Shown: positions 34,165 to 46,529, numbered from the stretch's first letter. The stretch is 64,000 nt of DNA from Rana temporaria (GCF_905171775.1 NC_053494.1:200588498-200652497), one strand, 5' to 3'. Notes: a model not told the origin generated them from the letters alone. Program-made: numbers and translations.

Positions 34165-34542
34165 GGGGGCCCCTTTCACACGGAGCGGATCTGTCGGACG
34201 GGCTCCGATTTGGTCAGCGGGGGGGAGATCCCTCCATTGATCCCCTGCTGAGCAGGCGGATCACAGTCACTGCTGAGCCGCCCCGCTGTTTTCTATGGGA
34301 AGATCGATTTTTTTCAAAAGGGACAGCCTTTCAGTTGTTCCGATCCGCTGGATGGATGGCGAACGTGTCGCCACCTGTTTTTTTGTTTTGAGCAGATCTT
34401 TTTGGATCGGATGGAAGTCGGGTGTCGGTGGTCACATATCCACCTGACCATGGAAGTCAATGGGTGTCCCGCTCGAAACCGCCTGGGGGGAAAGGGGATA
34501 GGCAGATCCAAGGGGGGCGATCGTGTGAAAGGAACCTTATAC
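34165..34542. mobile_element. Diverged fold-back element with 'CCCCTTTCACACGG' ends
   Basis: GGCCCCTTTCACACGGAGCG on the left, CGATCGTGTGAAAGGAACC on the right. No target duplication seen. Confidence 0.5.
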
Positions 34543-35307
34543 AAGAACAAAGAGTAAATCCAATATAAAATATACTAAACCAAAACAAAAGGGACAATAT
34601 AAATGACCCGGGCATATTCCTCGGCCCTGGAATTCTTAGTATTGTGTGTGTTTAGGAAACTTTTTCCTAGAAAACTCTACAGCTGAGAAATCGCTCACAC
34701 GTCTGCTAAACTCCGTTTTTATGTTGGGGAAATATCATCTTCGATTATTCCTCCGGGGTCACTAGTCGTCAGAGTATTGACCGGCCTTCTTCTCATCAAC
34801 ATGGTGGTTGTATACCAAATGTCGGCCTCCATTCTCCAAGACGACAACTAGTGCCTGTCGGGGTGGAGCGGCCGCCTCGATCCTCGCCTCTGTGCCCACT
34901 GATGTCAGTGCCTTGAAATGTGTCGGTGTAAATGCTGATTGAGTGGGGGGAGGGGGGATTAATATACATTCCTATACTGGACAAGCTTGAAGTTTTTTTC
35001 AATGTTCATCTCAGAGCTTCATCTCAAATGTTTTTTTTGTTTTTATTGGGGTATTTGTTTAGTTGGGGGGGAGGGCGGGTTTGTATTTTGTATTGGGTTT
35101 GTTAAAAAAAAATTGGTACTTTTTTTGCTTTTATATAAATCAGTGATAAACCAACTCAACTGTGTTTGTGGTTTTTATTATAATTTATTTTTTATTTTTT
35201 TCCCTTTTTATAATACTGCAGCTTTGTATAAATTCTAGAACTGTTCTATAAAGCTGGCCACAGATGGTTCCTGCTGAACAGGCCGAGACTCTAATCGTGT
35301 ATAATAG
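34543..35307. other. Apparently unique sequence, possibly more 3' UTR or flank
   Basis: No repeat ends. T- and A-rich near 35000-35230. Could be the distal part of the connexin transcript, but nothing shows it. Confidence 0.25.
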
Positions 35308-36134
35308 AGCTGTACGATTAATCGCGAAGAAACTAAATTGCGATCTTTTTTTCCTTCCCGATCTTCAAAAAAGCATGTCACTATCTTTCTAACAAATGTT
35401 CTCGCAGCTGGAAAAACCGCCTGCCAAGTTTAATCGCAACATGGCGGATAAGAGCCGGGTCACACAGGGGCGACCTCTCAGGCGACTCAGCCGCCTGACA
35501 AGTCGCGGTCCGCAGTAGTCAATGGAACCGTTGTAATAGGAGCGACACAAGTCGCTCCGACTTAGAAAAAGGTTCATGTACGACTTTGGGGGCGACTTGC
35601 ATTGACTTCAATACAGAAGTCATTTTGCAAGTTGCCTCTCAAATCGCCTCGCCGAGTCGCCCCCAAAGTCGCGCCGCCTGTGTGTGAACCGACTCTTGGT
35701 GGAAACAAAGTATCATTTTGTTCTTTTATCAAAGGAAAGAACTCGGGTGTGTGGATGAAGGAACTTTAAGCATTTAAAGACCAAACCTTTCCTGACATTT
35801 GTTGCCTACAAGAAAATTACTTGGACACCCAAAAATGTCATTTTTATTTATTTGTATAGTGGCGAGCTTAGAAAATAAAATGGTGGTTGTTGCAATATTT
35901 TATGTTGCACCGTTTTTGCGCAGCCGTTTTGGAAATGCAATTTTTATTTAAAAAAAAAAATACACGTTAATGAATTATAAAAAAAATTAAATTTAAGTTG
36001 GCCCAATATTTTTTTTTTTTTTTTTTTTTTTTTTGTATAATATGAAAGAAGATGTTGCATCATGAGATACGTGATCTTTATACTAAGCAAATAAATCGTG
36101 ATTCTCATTTTACCCAGAATCGTACAGCTCTTAA
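35308..36134. mobile_element. Fold-back element 'AGAGCTGTACGATT' with a nested fold-back
   Basis: Outer ends AGAGCTGTACGATTAATCG and AGAATCGTACAGCTCT. A second fold-back lies inside at 35451-35698 (GAGCCGGGTCACACAGG ... GTGTGTGAACCGACTC). The T run near 36009-36034 makes spurious frames. Confidence 0.65.
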
Positions 36135-36710
36135 TATATACGCAGGCTGAATGTACCCAAGGTGCTTGATCGCTCAAAGTAGATGTAAACCCCCCTCTCA
36201 TCCTTTCTAAACTACTGCCATAGTGCTGATCCATAAGGATAGACATGTATCCTTGCCTGTCAAATGTCTCCCCTCTGTTTGTTTATAAGACTTGAAACTG
36301 CAGATTATGTGGGTGGGTCTGTTGTCTGGAGCTCGGTGGGTGGAGTCGTGATGTCAGTACACTCCCCGCCCTCCTCTACACTCCCGCCCTCCCTTCCTTT
36401 ACACTCCCCTTGTCAACATTACACTCCCCTTGTCAACATGTATGTTTTTCCTGTGTATTCCATTACACTAAATTCTGCTATGATCACTAACATCCAGTCA
36501 AAATCCAGAAAAGTAACCACATGACTTCAGAAAAGGGGTGGGAATAATAAAAAAAAAAAATGCCCGTCTCAGGCTAGTGCATGAGATATGTAAGTAACCT
36601 GTCATTAATTCACAGCAAGGGGGAGGAAAGGCTTCCCTTGCCCTCAGGAGAACACCATGGCTTTGTGGGAAGGATTCCCCATCACTGTCTGTGATGGGGG
36701 GGAGAATCAA

Positions 36711-36714
<4 letters not shown>
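36135..36714. other. Unassigned sequence
   Basis: Includes a short imperfect tandem TTACACTCCCCTTGTCAACA at about 36400-36440. No gene recognised. Confidence 0.3.

Positions 36715-36793
<79 letters not shown>
36715..36793. repeat. (AT)n microsatellite
   Basis: About 38 AT units. Confidence 0.95.
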
Positions 36794-36795
<2 letters not shown>

Positions 36796-37498
36796 GTGTT
36801 TGTTTTATTTACTGCAATCCATGGTTGTAGTTAATAAAATGGCTGTCTATGTCTGGCCTAACTGAAGGAACAGAAGAGACTGTGGCCTCCTGGAGTCGGT
36901 CGGGGGATGCCTTCTAGCTGTGCTGTGAAAAGTGAAGGCACATCAAGCAATAAATAAAATTACACATAAATCTAGTAAACTGACAAAATTTTCCTCTGGC
37001 TATAAAGTGTCAATACAGATAAAAATGTGGCGCTCAAAATGGTGAGAGAAAATACAAATGTAAAGAAAGGTAACTATACCAGAAGCAACAATATCATATA
37101 AATGAATATAACACTATATGTTATGTGTATGAACAAAGTGAACTTGAGGTGAATGTTCTGAAAGTGAATGAATCAAACATACAAAAGTTCTTCTTTTTTT
37201 TTTTTTCTGTCCCCCCCCCCCCCCCCCTAGACCTAAACAAGTTTATTAACCCTTGCTGTGTGGAGGGAGTTGGGCTTTAATTGCTAATATAATATGTTGC
37301 ATGTTACACCCATGTTTAGGGTGTAACATGCTGCAAATAAAAAAAGTGCATTCATGTTGCTATGTACCACCCCAGCCGTGAGCTCTTTAACCCTTTATTA
37401 GGACAGTTTACTCATCAACCATAATGGAGATCTCCCAGCACAATACAGTCATGGTTCAATATGGTAGCCAACTCCCTTTAAAGTGATGCTAAACACAA
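36794..37498. other. Unassigned sequence
   Basis: A C run at 37212-37227. No gene or element ends recognised. Confidence 0.3.
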
Positions 37499-37499
37499 A

Positions 37500-38185
37500 G
37501 GCCTGGATTCACGTACGAGTTGCCCCCGGCGTATCTCCAGAACTCTGAGTCTGAGCCATCGTATCTATGCGCCTGATTCTTAGAATCAGTTACGCATAGA
37601 TTTGTATTAGATCCGACCGGCGTAAGTCTCTTAACTGCATATTTACGCTGGCCGCTAGGGGCGTGTATGCTGATTTACGCCTAGAAATATGTAAATCAGC
37701 TAGATACACAAATTCACGAACGTACGCCCGGCCGACGCAGTACAGATACGCCGTTTACGTTAGGCTGTTCCCGGCGTAAAGTTACCCCTGCTATATGAGG
37801 CGTACATGCGGCGTACCAATGTTAAGTATGGAAGTCGTTCCCGCGTTGACTTTTAAAATGTTTACGTCGTTTGCGAATAGGGCTGTACGTAAGTTACGTT
37901 CACGTCTAAAGCATAGACGATTTGTGGCGTCATTTCAAGCATGCGCACTGGGATTCTTAACGAACGGCGCAACGTCAAATACTCAGGGTCGCATGTAGTT
38001 TAAATAAAACACGCCCACATCATCCACATTTGAATTGGGCGGGGCTTACGCCAGCCTATTTACGATACGCCGCCGCAACTTTGGTTTGAGAATACGGCAC
38101 TTGCCTGTCAAAGTTGCGGAGGCGTAACGTAAATAGGATACGTTACGCCCGCACAAAGATGCGCGCGTCTATGTGAATCCGGGCC
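37500..38185. mobile_element. Fold-back element 'GGCCTGGATTCACG', about 686 bp
   Basis: Ends GGCCTGGATTCACGTACG and TATGTGAATCCGGGCC. Interior TACG-rich arms. Same family as 28408 and 43412. Confidence 0.7.
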
Positions 38186-38483
38186 ATACTGTTTAATTTA
38201 CATTGTCCCTTCCATGTCTGTATATGGATGATGGCACTGTGTAGTTTAATAAAAAAAAAACTATGTACCCTATTTTTTTATTTATTTTCCTAATTGATCT
38301 ACAGCTGTGACATGACCCAGCTCTCTCCCAGCCTGTCTGCAGGGAAACATAAGCAGGAGGAACTTCTAGTCCTCTGCTGATCACATGTTCAAAATAAAAC
38401 AAAACAGCCCTTGGAATATGGAGTATAATAAATATCAAACACTTTTTTTTACCACTTACAGACCGGAAAATTTTCCTGCTTAA

Positions 38484-39336
38484 CCCCTTAACGCCCGCCG
38501 CACGACTATATACGTCCGCAAAATGGCACGGACAGGCAGATGGGCGTATATATACGTCCCCGCCTTCTAGCGGGTGGGGGGTCCGATCGGAACCCCCCCC
38601 CCCGCGGCGGGCGGATTCCCTCGGGGAGCGATCCGGGACGACGGCGCGGCTATTCGTTTATAGCCGCTCCGTCGCGATCGCTCCCCGAGGCTGAAGAACG
38701 GGGAGAGCCGTATGTAAACACGGCTTCACTGTGGCGGCGTATCGATCGAGTGATCCTTTTTATAAGGGAGACTCTATCAATGACGTCAGTCCTACAGCCA
38801 CACCCCCCTACAGTTGTAAACACACACTAGGTGAACACTAAATCCTACAGCGCCACCTGTGGTTAACTTCCAAACTGCAACTGTCATTTTCACAATAAAG
38901 AATGCAATTTAAATGCCTTTTTTGCTGTGAAAATGACAATGGTCCCAAAAATGTGTCAAAATTGTGCGAAGTGTCCGCCATAATGTCGCAGTCATGAAAA
39001 AAATCGCTGATCGCCGCCAATAGTAGTAAGAAATTTTTTTTTTATAAAAATGCAATAAAACTATCCCCTATTTTGTAAACGCTATAAATTTTGTGCAAAC
39101 CAACCGATAAACGCTTATTGCGATTTTTTTTTTTTTTTTTTTTTTTACCAAAAATAAACTGCAGAGGTGATCAATATACCACCAAAAGAAAGCTCTATTT
39201 GTGGGGAAAAAAGGACGCTAATTTTGTTTGGGAGCCACGTCGCACGACCGCGCAATTGTCTGTTAAAGCGACGCAGTGCCAAATCGCAAAACCTGGCCTG
39301 GGCATTTAGCTGCAAAATGGTCTGGGGCTTTAGTGG
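38484..39336. mobile_element. TTAA-flanked 'CC...AAGTGG'-type repeat, 853 bp
   Basis: TTAA at 38480-38483 and 39337-39340. Contains GTGTCCGCCATAATGTCGC, TATCCCCTATTTTGTAAACG and GGGAGCCACGTCGCACGACC, the conserved body of this family. A strong hairpin occurs at about 38610-38700. Confidence 0.7.
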
Positions 39337-39340
39337 TTAA

Positions 39341-39714
39341 TGACCAGGCCATTTTTTGCGATGCTGTACCGAAACAAAATTGATTTTCTTTTGGTGTTAT
39401 TTGATCACTTATGCTTTATTTTTTTTGCGCTATAAACAAAGTGTAAATTTTAGAAAAAAAATAAATAAAACTTTTTTTTTTTTTATCAGTTTAGGTGTGT
39501 GTGTGTATTTTTTTACAAGTAATTGCAGTGATCTTACATTTTTAGTGATACTGCAACATTGCAGTGGACAGATCGGTCACTTGACACAGTTTTGGGACCA
39601 TTGACATTTATATAGTGATCAGTGTTATAAAAATGCACTAATTACTGTAAATATCACTGGCAGGAAAGGAGTTAACTGTGTTCCCTAGTGAGTGTTTCTT
39701 ACTGTATGGGGAAA
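39341..39714. other. Fragment related to the same large repeat class
   Basis: Begins TGACCAGGCCATTTTTTGCG and has TGCGCTATAAACAAA and GTATTTTTTTAC parts found in this repeat class. No coding region. Confidence 0.4.
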
Positions 39715-39970
39715 GGAGACTATGATCCAGGCCTTCTCGTCAAACATCTGTACCTGACCTCACAAATGCGCTTCTGGAAGAATGGTCAAACATTCCCATA
39801 GACACACTCCTAAACCTTGTGGACAGCCTTCCCAGAAGAGTTGAAGCTGTTATAGCTGCAAAGGGTGGGCCAACTAAATATTGAACCCTACGGACTAAGA
39901 CTGGGATGTCATTAAAGTTAATGTGCATATAAAGGCAGGTGTCCCAATACTTTTGGTTATATAGTGTATT
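39715..39970 (+). mobile_element. 3' end of a Tc1-like transposon
   Basis: Contains GAATGGTCAAACATTCCCAT, CTCCTAAACCTTGTGGACAG and the terminal CCCAATACTTTTGGTTATAT, all characteristic of a Tc1 3' end. No frame intact. Confidence 0.7.
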
Positions 39971-40740
39971 TACGTGCATTTCTGTGTGTGTGTGTGTGTT
40001 TTTTTTTTTTTTCTCTTACATAAAAAAGTTACACAATTGTTGCACCAACAGAAAATGCAGCTTGGGCCTTCAATCTAAGTGTTGTTTTTTTTTTTTGGGT
40101 GGGGGGGGTGTTGGCTCTGCTCCACTTATCCTAAATATCTGTCTTTACTGCCCCCTTCTGTCTTCATGGAGATCTGAAGCACATTGATCACATTCCTGAA
40201 TTTCTTCCAATTTCTTGGGCAACATTTCTAAGAATTGTCCGTGTCTGAACCTCCTGATTGGCACAAAGCCCTAAAAAGCACCACCCCCCCCGCTCGACCC
40301 TTCCCTATACAATGTTGGTATGTGTTCACTGTACTGACATTTCCTGACCCCACCTCGATGTGCATCCACATTAGCTCACCCGATTGATCAATGTTCCAGT
40401 CATTAAGTGTACAGGTGTGCCTCTGATGTAATCTTTCATGTTGGCATGCAGGTGTGAAGAGGGCAGTCATGTGCAAAGTGCTGAGCAACGCAACCCAACG
40501 TGGTGCGGGTCATTGAGTGCAAAACAATGTCATGTTTTTGGAGCACTAATAAGATATAATTCTCCAGCTCTTCAAAGTCTGTGGTGGCTGCTATAAAGAA
40601 TGGGTAGAGTTCTGCTTTAAAATGAAAATTAAAGCTGAACTCCACTTTCATTTTAACCCCTTGCCATCCGGGCCAATTCTGGCACTCCTCTTCTGCGTGT
40701 AAAACTAATCTTTTTATTTGCTAGAAAATGACTTTTTTAT
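39971..40740. other. Unassigned sequence
   Basis: Short GT run (39983-39998), T and G runs near 40087-40110. A TTAAAGCTGAACTCCACTTT fragment (40627-40650) is a TTAA-family end. No gene recognised. Confidence 0.35.
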
Positions 40741-40745
40741 TTTAA

Positions 40746-41270
40746 AGTGGGGTCCACCCTAAAAAAAAAATAATAATTTGTTTTACTTGCCAGAAATAGC
40801 GGTTGCTATGCGGATCTTCCTGATCTGCCTCTTCCTAGTCCGTGGCAGGTCTTCTTCCTCGTCCTCCCCGCGTTGTCTTCTGGGGCATGGTGCACGCTGC
40901 CTTCTGGGAACTGTGTGTATCCCAGAAAGCAGCCACCCATTCACAAAGGGCCGCGAGACTCGCACATGCGCAGTAGGAAACGGGCAGTGCGAATGAGGCT
41001 TCCTCCCATCCAAAGCTCTACAAAGCATCCAGGATCTAAATACTAGAAGCCGCAAAGGCTCCACTGCCTGTTTCCCTTAGTGATCCGGGATCTAAATACT
41101 AGAAGCCGCAAAGGCTCCACTGCCTGTTTCCCTTAGTGAGGATGGCGGCGCCGGGAGCTGCCAGGATCGAGGGATCGGCCTTGGGGGGGGGGCTGTCATC
41201 GCAGGCACCTAGGATAGGTAAGTGCCCTTATTAAAAGTCGGCAGCTACAGCGTTTTTTTTAATTGTTTTA
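40746..41270. mobile_element. Truncated TTAA (B-family) element carrying a satellite-like insertion
   Basis: TTAA at 40742-40745, then AGTGGGGTCCACCC. The body matches 25441-25926 (CACATGCGCAGTAGGAAACG; AGGTAAGTGCCCTTATTAAAAGTCGGCAGCT). The right end is missing. Inside, at about 40993-41055, lies one unit of the ~85-bp satellite (GCTCTACAAAGCATCCAGGA), followed by a 53-bp tandem copy through about 41133. Confidence 0.6.
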
Positions 41271-41329
41271 CAGGTTACCTGTTTAGAGTTAGAGGAAGTC
41301 TTGGAATAGAATTGTTGCTCTTGCTCTAA

Positions 41330-42245
41330 TGTTCGTGGCAATACCTCTACAAAGCCTCCAGGATCTAGATACCAGGAAAGATGTGCACTTGGGAATGAGG
41401 CTTCCTCCCATTCAAAGCTCTACAAAGCATCCAGCATCTAAATACTAGGTAAGATGAGGACCTGTGAATCGAGGCTTTATCCCATCAAAAGTTCTACAAA
41501 TCCTCCAGGATCTAGATACTAGAAAAGATGTGCACCTAGGAATGAGGCTTCCTCCTACCCAAAGCTCAACAAGGCCTCCAGGATCTAGATACTAGAAAAG
41601 ATGTGCACCTAGGAATGAGGCTTCCTCCTACCCAAAGCTCAACAAAGCCTCCAGGATCTAGATACTAGAAAAGATGTGCACCTAGGAATGAGCTCTACAG
41701 CCAAAGCTCTACAAAGCCTCCAGTATCTAGAAATCAGGTAAGATGTGGACCAAAGAATGGAGGCTTCATCCCATCCAAAGCTCTACAAGGTCTCCAGGAT
41801 CTAAATGCTTGGAAAGATGTGCATCTAGGAATGAGGCTTTCTCCAATCCAAACCCTTCAGGATCTAGATACTAGGTAAGATGTTGACCTAGGGATAGAGG
41901 TTTCCTCCCTTCCAAAGCTCTTCAAAACCTCCAGGATCTAGATGTTAGGTAAGATGTGGACCTAGGAATGGAGGCTTCATCCTGTCTGAAGCTCTGCAAA
42001 GCCTCCAGGATCTAGATATCAGGAAACGTGCGCCTAGGAATGAGGCTTCCTCCTATCCAAAGCTCTACAAAGCCTCCAGGTCCAGGATGTAGATAACAGG
42101 TAAGATGTGGACCTAGGAATAGAGGATTCCTCCCATTCAAAGCTCTACAAAGCCTCTAGGATCTAGATACTAGGTAAAATGTGGACCTAGGAATGGAGAC
42201 TTCATCCCATCTGAAGCTCTACAAAGCCTCCAGGATCCAGATAAG
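41330..42245 (+). repeat. Satellite array, units of about 80-90 bp
   Basis: About 11 imperfect units each containing CTCTACAAAGCCTCCAGGAT, CTAGATACTAGGTAAGATG or a variant, CACCTAGGAATG and GAGGCTTCCTCCCATCC. Two neighbouring units near 41560-41650 are almost identical. The array is followed by a module GGTCTTTATTACAGGAAG at 42279-42296. The opposite-strand array is at 63250-64000. Confidence 0.9.
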
Positions 42246-43045
42246 ATGTGCACCTGGAAACAAGAGCAGCAGTGATTGGTCTTTATTACAGGAAGCTCCT
42301 GCACAGAGATACAATTCTCACAATGGATTACTGCACAGATCTGGAAGAAATAAGAAATACACAATGTAAAAAAAAACATCCGACCCACCCCACTCACCCC
42401 CCCCCCCCCCCCGTGGGTGGTACTCATGTGGGCTCTTGGTGGTGATGACGGATGCAGAGCGGATGACTGCGGCCATCTTCTGGATCTCCATACATCCTCC
42501 CCAGCCCCATTACTGGCTGATACAATAGCTTTTTCTCTCAGCCAATCATGCTCCTCCTGCTTCATGCTTGGCCAGAAGGAGAAGCAGGAAGACGATAGCG
42601 AATATTAATTCGCTATTGTCACATAAGTGGGTAGACTTGGGGCGCAGTGCTCTGCGCCCCGAGCCCACCCTTTTGTGAAGCCAATTAAAGCCTCAGGCTC
42701 CAATCATGTGCTGCAAAAAAAAAAACATTGTTATCCTCGTGTCTGGTGCCTCGCATGTGGATTAGGGGGCCAGATGCGAGGATAGGGGGACTGCCCCCCT
42801 TTTGGAGTGGCCGTCACTGCTGGACCCCTATTCCATGTTTTGGATGTATTTATGATTTGTTTTTTATAGAACTAGAGATGACAAAATCCTTAATGTTTGC
42901 TTTAAGCTGGCCTGTAGGTACTGTATTCAAATGTAAAGTAAAATCAAATTAATTATATTTTAGGGTCCTGCTGATACTCAATGGGACTGTGACTGGTGGC
43001 GATGATGATTTGGAAAATCTGGTTAAGGGGGCTTAGAGACATATA
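42246..43045. other. Satellite-end module and unassigned sequence
   Basis: 42246-42365 is the array-end module, also found inverted at 63140-63240. There is a C run at 42398-42412. The rest is unassigned. Confidence 0.45.
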
Positions 43046-43046
43046 A

Positions 43047-43319
43047 GGCCTCGTACACACGGCCGAGGAACTCGACGTGCCAAACACATCGAGTTCCTCG
43101 GCGAGTTCAGCCCTGAAGCCGCCGAGGAGCTCGGCGGGCCGAGTTCTCCCATAGAACAACGAGAAAATGGAGAACATGTTCTCTATTTTCTCGACGAGTT
43201 CCTCGGCGGCTCCATCGGGCAGAAAGTGTACACACGACAGAGTTTCTCGGCAGAATCCGGCTCTGACCGAGTTTCTCGCTGAATTCTGCCGAGAAACTCT
43301 GTCGTGTGTACGAGGCCTT
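43047..43319. mobile_element. Fold-back element 'GGCCTCGTACACACGG', about 273 bp
   Basis: GGCCTCGTACACACGG and GTGTGTACGAGGCC. The interior is a chain of GAGTTCCTCGGC / GAGAAACTCTG hairpins. Confidence 0.75.
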
Positions 43320-43411
43320 AGGCAATCCATTGGGGGGGGGGGGGGGGGTCTTTAACCTGAACCCCACATAGTCCAGTCTGTGCACTTGAAGCAGGGCTGT
43401 CTGTGACCAAA

Positions 43412-44121
43412 GGCCTGGATTCAAGAAGCAATTGCGCCTGTGTAACCATAGTTACACAGCGCAATTGCTTACTTGCCCCGGCGTAACGAATGCTCCTGAT
43501 TCAGGAACCTCGTTACGCCGACTGCAGCCTAAGATATGCGCGGCATAAGGCTCTTATGCCCGCATATCTTAGGCTGCATTCTTGCGATGGCCGCTAGGTG
43601 GCGTTCCCCTTGTGCTCAGCGTATAGTATGCAAATTGCATACTAACACCGATTCACAACGTTGCGCGAGCCCTGCATACGCAATTTACGTCGTTTCCGTA
43701 CGACGGTTTTTGCGTAAGGCTGCCCCTGCTATTAGCAGGGGCAGCCAATGTTGCGTATACCCGTCGTTCCCGCGTCGCGAAATTTGAAATTTACGTAGTT
43801 TGCGTAAGTGAATCTTGAAGCAAATGCAACTTTGAAGCAAATGACGTCCTTTTCCGCAATGCACGTCGGGAAAGTTTCCCAACGGGGCATGCGCTCTATG
43901 ATCGGCGCGGTAACGCGCCTAATTTAAATGATTCCCGCCCCCTACGGGATCATTTAAATTGCGCGCGCTTACGCCGGGCATTTTGCCGGCGCGCCCGCGC
44001 AATTTACGGAGCTTCTGCTCGGTGAATCGAGGGCAGCGCAAAAAAATTGCGGGGGCGCAGGGCAAAAACGTTGCCCTGCGCCTCCGTAAAAAAAAAGCGC
44101 AATTGTTACTGAATCCGGGCC
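43412..44121. mobile_element. Fold-back element 'GGCCTGGATTCA', 710 bp, AAA duplication
   Basis: Ends GGCCTGGATTCAAGAAGCAA and TTACTGAATCCGGGCC, with AAA on both flanks (43409-43411, 44122-44124). Confidence 0.7.
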
Positions 44122-44485
44122 AAAGTCTAGGACTGTTATCGATGGCAACTAATAGGATACCAAGTGTCATTTATCTAGTGCTGATTAGGAAATGAAAAGG
44201 TAACGCTCACCTGACCACTACAGGCTTTCCGATTTATCATTAATTCCAATTAATCAAGTCAAGTGAGCCCCGGCATGCTGTATGTGACAAGGACTGATGT
44301 CGGTGAAGTCGCCTGCAGCAAAGAGTGAATTCCATCTCCTGGAGGAGGAGCTGCTCAGCACACGGAATGCACCGCCTGCAGGTACAAGTATGCTGAGAGA
44401 AGTACATTCTTTATACTGTATGTACTGCACAATCCTCCACTCAATACATATACTGCATGCTTAACAACTGAGCCAAGAGGATTTA
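44122..44485. other. Unassigned sequence
   Basis: Nothing recognised. Confidence 0.3.
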
Positions 44486-44489
44486 GATA

Positions 44490-45462
44490 CAGTGGAAGCT
44501 CGGATTGCGAGTAACGCAGTTAACAAGCGTTTTGCAATATGAGCACTGTATTTAAAAAAATCGGGACTCGGTTTGCAGCGCGGCGATCGGTGATGCGGGG
44601 TGTCAGTCTGACACTCTGCATCTCCGATCTCGGTAAAGCGCCTCCGGCGGAGGCTCTTTACCACGTGATCAGCCGTGTCCAACCACGGCTGATCACGATG
44701 TAAACAGGAAGAGCCGTTGATCGGCTCTTCCTCACTCGCGTCTGACAGACGCGAGTAGAGGAGAGCCGATCGGCAGCTCTCCTGACAGGGGGGGTTCGTG
44801 CTGATTGTTTATCAGCGCAGCCCCCCCGTGGATGCCAACATTGGACCACCAGTGAGTGCCCCCAGTGCTCAGTAGAGCAAAAAAAATAACACAATCGATG
44901 CCAATCAGTGCCCACAAATGGCAACATGGGCACTGGCTGAAATGATGCCATCAGTGCCACCCAGTGTCCATCAGTGCCACCTCTTAGTGCCCATCAGTGC
45001 CACCCATAAGTACCCATCAGTGCCACCCATAAGTGCCACCCATGAGTGCCCATCAGTGCCGCCAAAGAGTGCCCAGTGCCGCCTATGAGTGCCCATCAGT
45101 GCTGCCTATGAGTGCCCATCAGTGCCACCTATGAATTCCCATCAGTGCAGAATACCAGCGGTGCCCATCAGTGCCACCTCATCGGTGCCCATAATTGAAG
45201 AAGAAAACGTACTTATTTACAAAAAAAAATTCCCCCCCAAAATTTCGGTCTTTTTTTAGTTGTTGCGCAAGAAATAAAAATCGCAGAGGTGATCAAATAC
45301 CACCAAAAGAAAGCTCTATTTGTGGGAACAAAATGATAAAAATTTCATTTGGGTACAGTGTAACACGACCGCGCAATTGTCATTCAAATTGCGACAGCGC
45401 TGAAAGCTGAAAATTGGTTTGGGCAGGAAGGTGCGTAAGTGCCTGGTATGGAAGTGGTTAAT
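44490..45462. mobile_element. Large frog-type repeat with an internal minisatellite
   Basis: Left end CAGTGGAAGCTCGGATTGCG (as in the element at 19200). The body has the conserved ATCAAATACCACCAAAAGAA and CACGACCGCGCAATTGTCA parts, and the right end is GGAAGTGGTTAA. At 44925-45190 it contains imperfect GTGCCCATCAGTGCCACC units. It probably joins parts of two families. It abuts the INHA 3' end. Confidence 0.55.
44925..45190. repeat. Imperfect minisatellite, 'GTGCCCATCAGTGCCACC'
   Basis: About 10 to 12 units of 18 to 30 bp. Confidence 0.85.
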
Positions 45463-45535
45463 GGCTGTGGTGGGTGGGAGGAGTTGGGAATTCAGGTTGC
45501 TTGCCGTCGGAGGCCCACCAGAGTGGGTTGACCCT

Positions 45536-46428
45536 TTAACTGCAGGCGCAATCTTGGGTTAGCAGGTTTGGGACAACTTCATAACGAAAAGAGAAGCCTC
45601 CGTCCGTGGTGGTTGTTACTCTCAGTGGCTTCATGGTGCTGGGCAATGCGGCACAACAATTCCCCCAGTGGAGGGCAGCACTTAGGCCATGGCTAGGTGA
45701 ACAGGTGCCGTGGCAATAGTGAAACTGGAAGCTACCAGGGTACACAATCCATTGGTTCCAGCCAAGTTCCTCAAAGGTTATGTTTATAGAACCCCGATGA
45801 CACTGTGCGCTATCTGCTCCCAAAGCCGGAGGGCGCTGTAGGAGCTCTAGAACAGACGGAGACCATGGAATGGTTGATCTGCGGCCACGTTGGGCTGGAA
45901 GAGTATGAAATGTAACGAAGGGAGTATTTTCGGGCTCGTTTGAACATGGACAATTTGGACAATGCACCATCAACACAAAAAGACTTCTAGTCAAGTAACT
46001 GTGGAAAGCTGGAGCCAGGTAAAAAACAGTCCAGTCCCCCATCTTCTGCACCTTCGTGGTGTCCACAGTGACCGGTTCTTCCTCGGAGAGCACCTGGATG
46101 TCCACCTGTAGGTCCCTCTCTTTATTGTCATTACTAACTGGGTCACCTGCCTTGGATCTTTCACCATTTGGAGAGTTGCCAGGTGGTAATTTCTGCCCAT
46201 GGCAAAGAGACTGATTAGTAACTGCTGAACGGAGCTCTGGCGCCCCCCTAGTGGGCATGGTTTGGTGCAAGGTAGGTTTGTCCGTTGTGGATTTTTCAGT
46301 ATAAAACCAGAACTGCACTGATGAGATTCTACGACTGAGGATGTGACTGGAAGGGCGGAAGATATACGTATAGGTGTTTCCACCTCCAGTTTTAAGAGCT
46401 TCAACATCTGGAGTCTCACAAAGAACAT
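45536..46428 (-). CDS. inha: Inhibin alpha, coding exon 2 (rest of prodomain and mature alpha subunit)
   Basis: Final coding exon, residues 96-392 of a 392-residue precursor (human is about 366). The acceptor TTTTTTTTTTACAG lies just upstream and the join is in phase. A prodomain core (YIFRPSSHILSRRISSVQFWFYT) matches INHA, and cysteines CPNCPC precede the processing site. A furin-type site RGRR at 276-279 releases a 113-residue mature chain beginning STIPWSPS. It has seven cysteines (HRGS-preceding Cys, HYC, GTC, CC, DCAC), the alpha-subunit number, and an N-glycosylation site NIT in INITFEELGWNQWIVYP. The loop between GTC and CC is shorter than in mammals. It ends ...LTQDCACS, then TAA. Another possible N-glycosylation site (NQS) is in the prodomain. 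I see no frameshift or stop, so the gene looks functional. Confidence 0.96.
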
Positions 46429-46529
46429 CTGTAAAAAAAAAAGAATGCAACTTAGTTCCGGATCATTACTTAATAGACTTTCCTTTACGTTAAAGAAGAA
46501 TTTTATACAACAATATAAACTGGGTTTAA

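Noticed and set aside
44925..45190. Possible repeat-containing coding exon
   Set aside because: Imperfect minisatellite inside a dispersed repeat; stops in frame and no splice signals of note.
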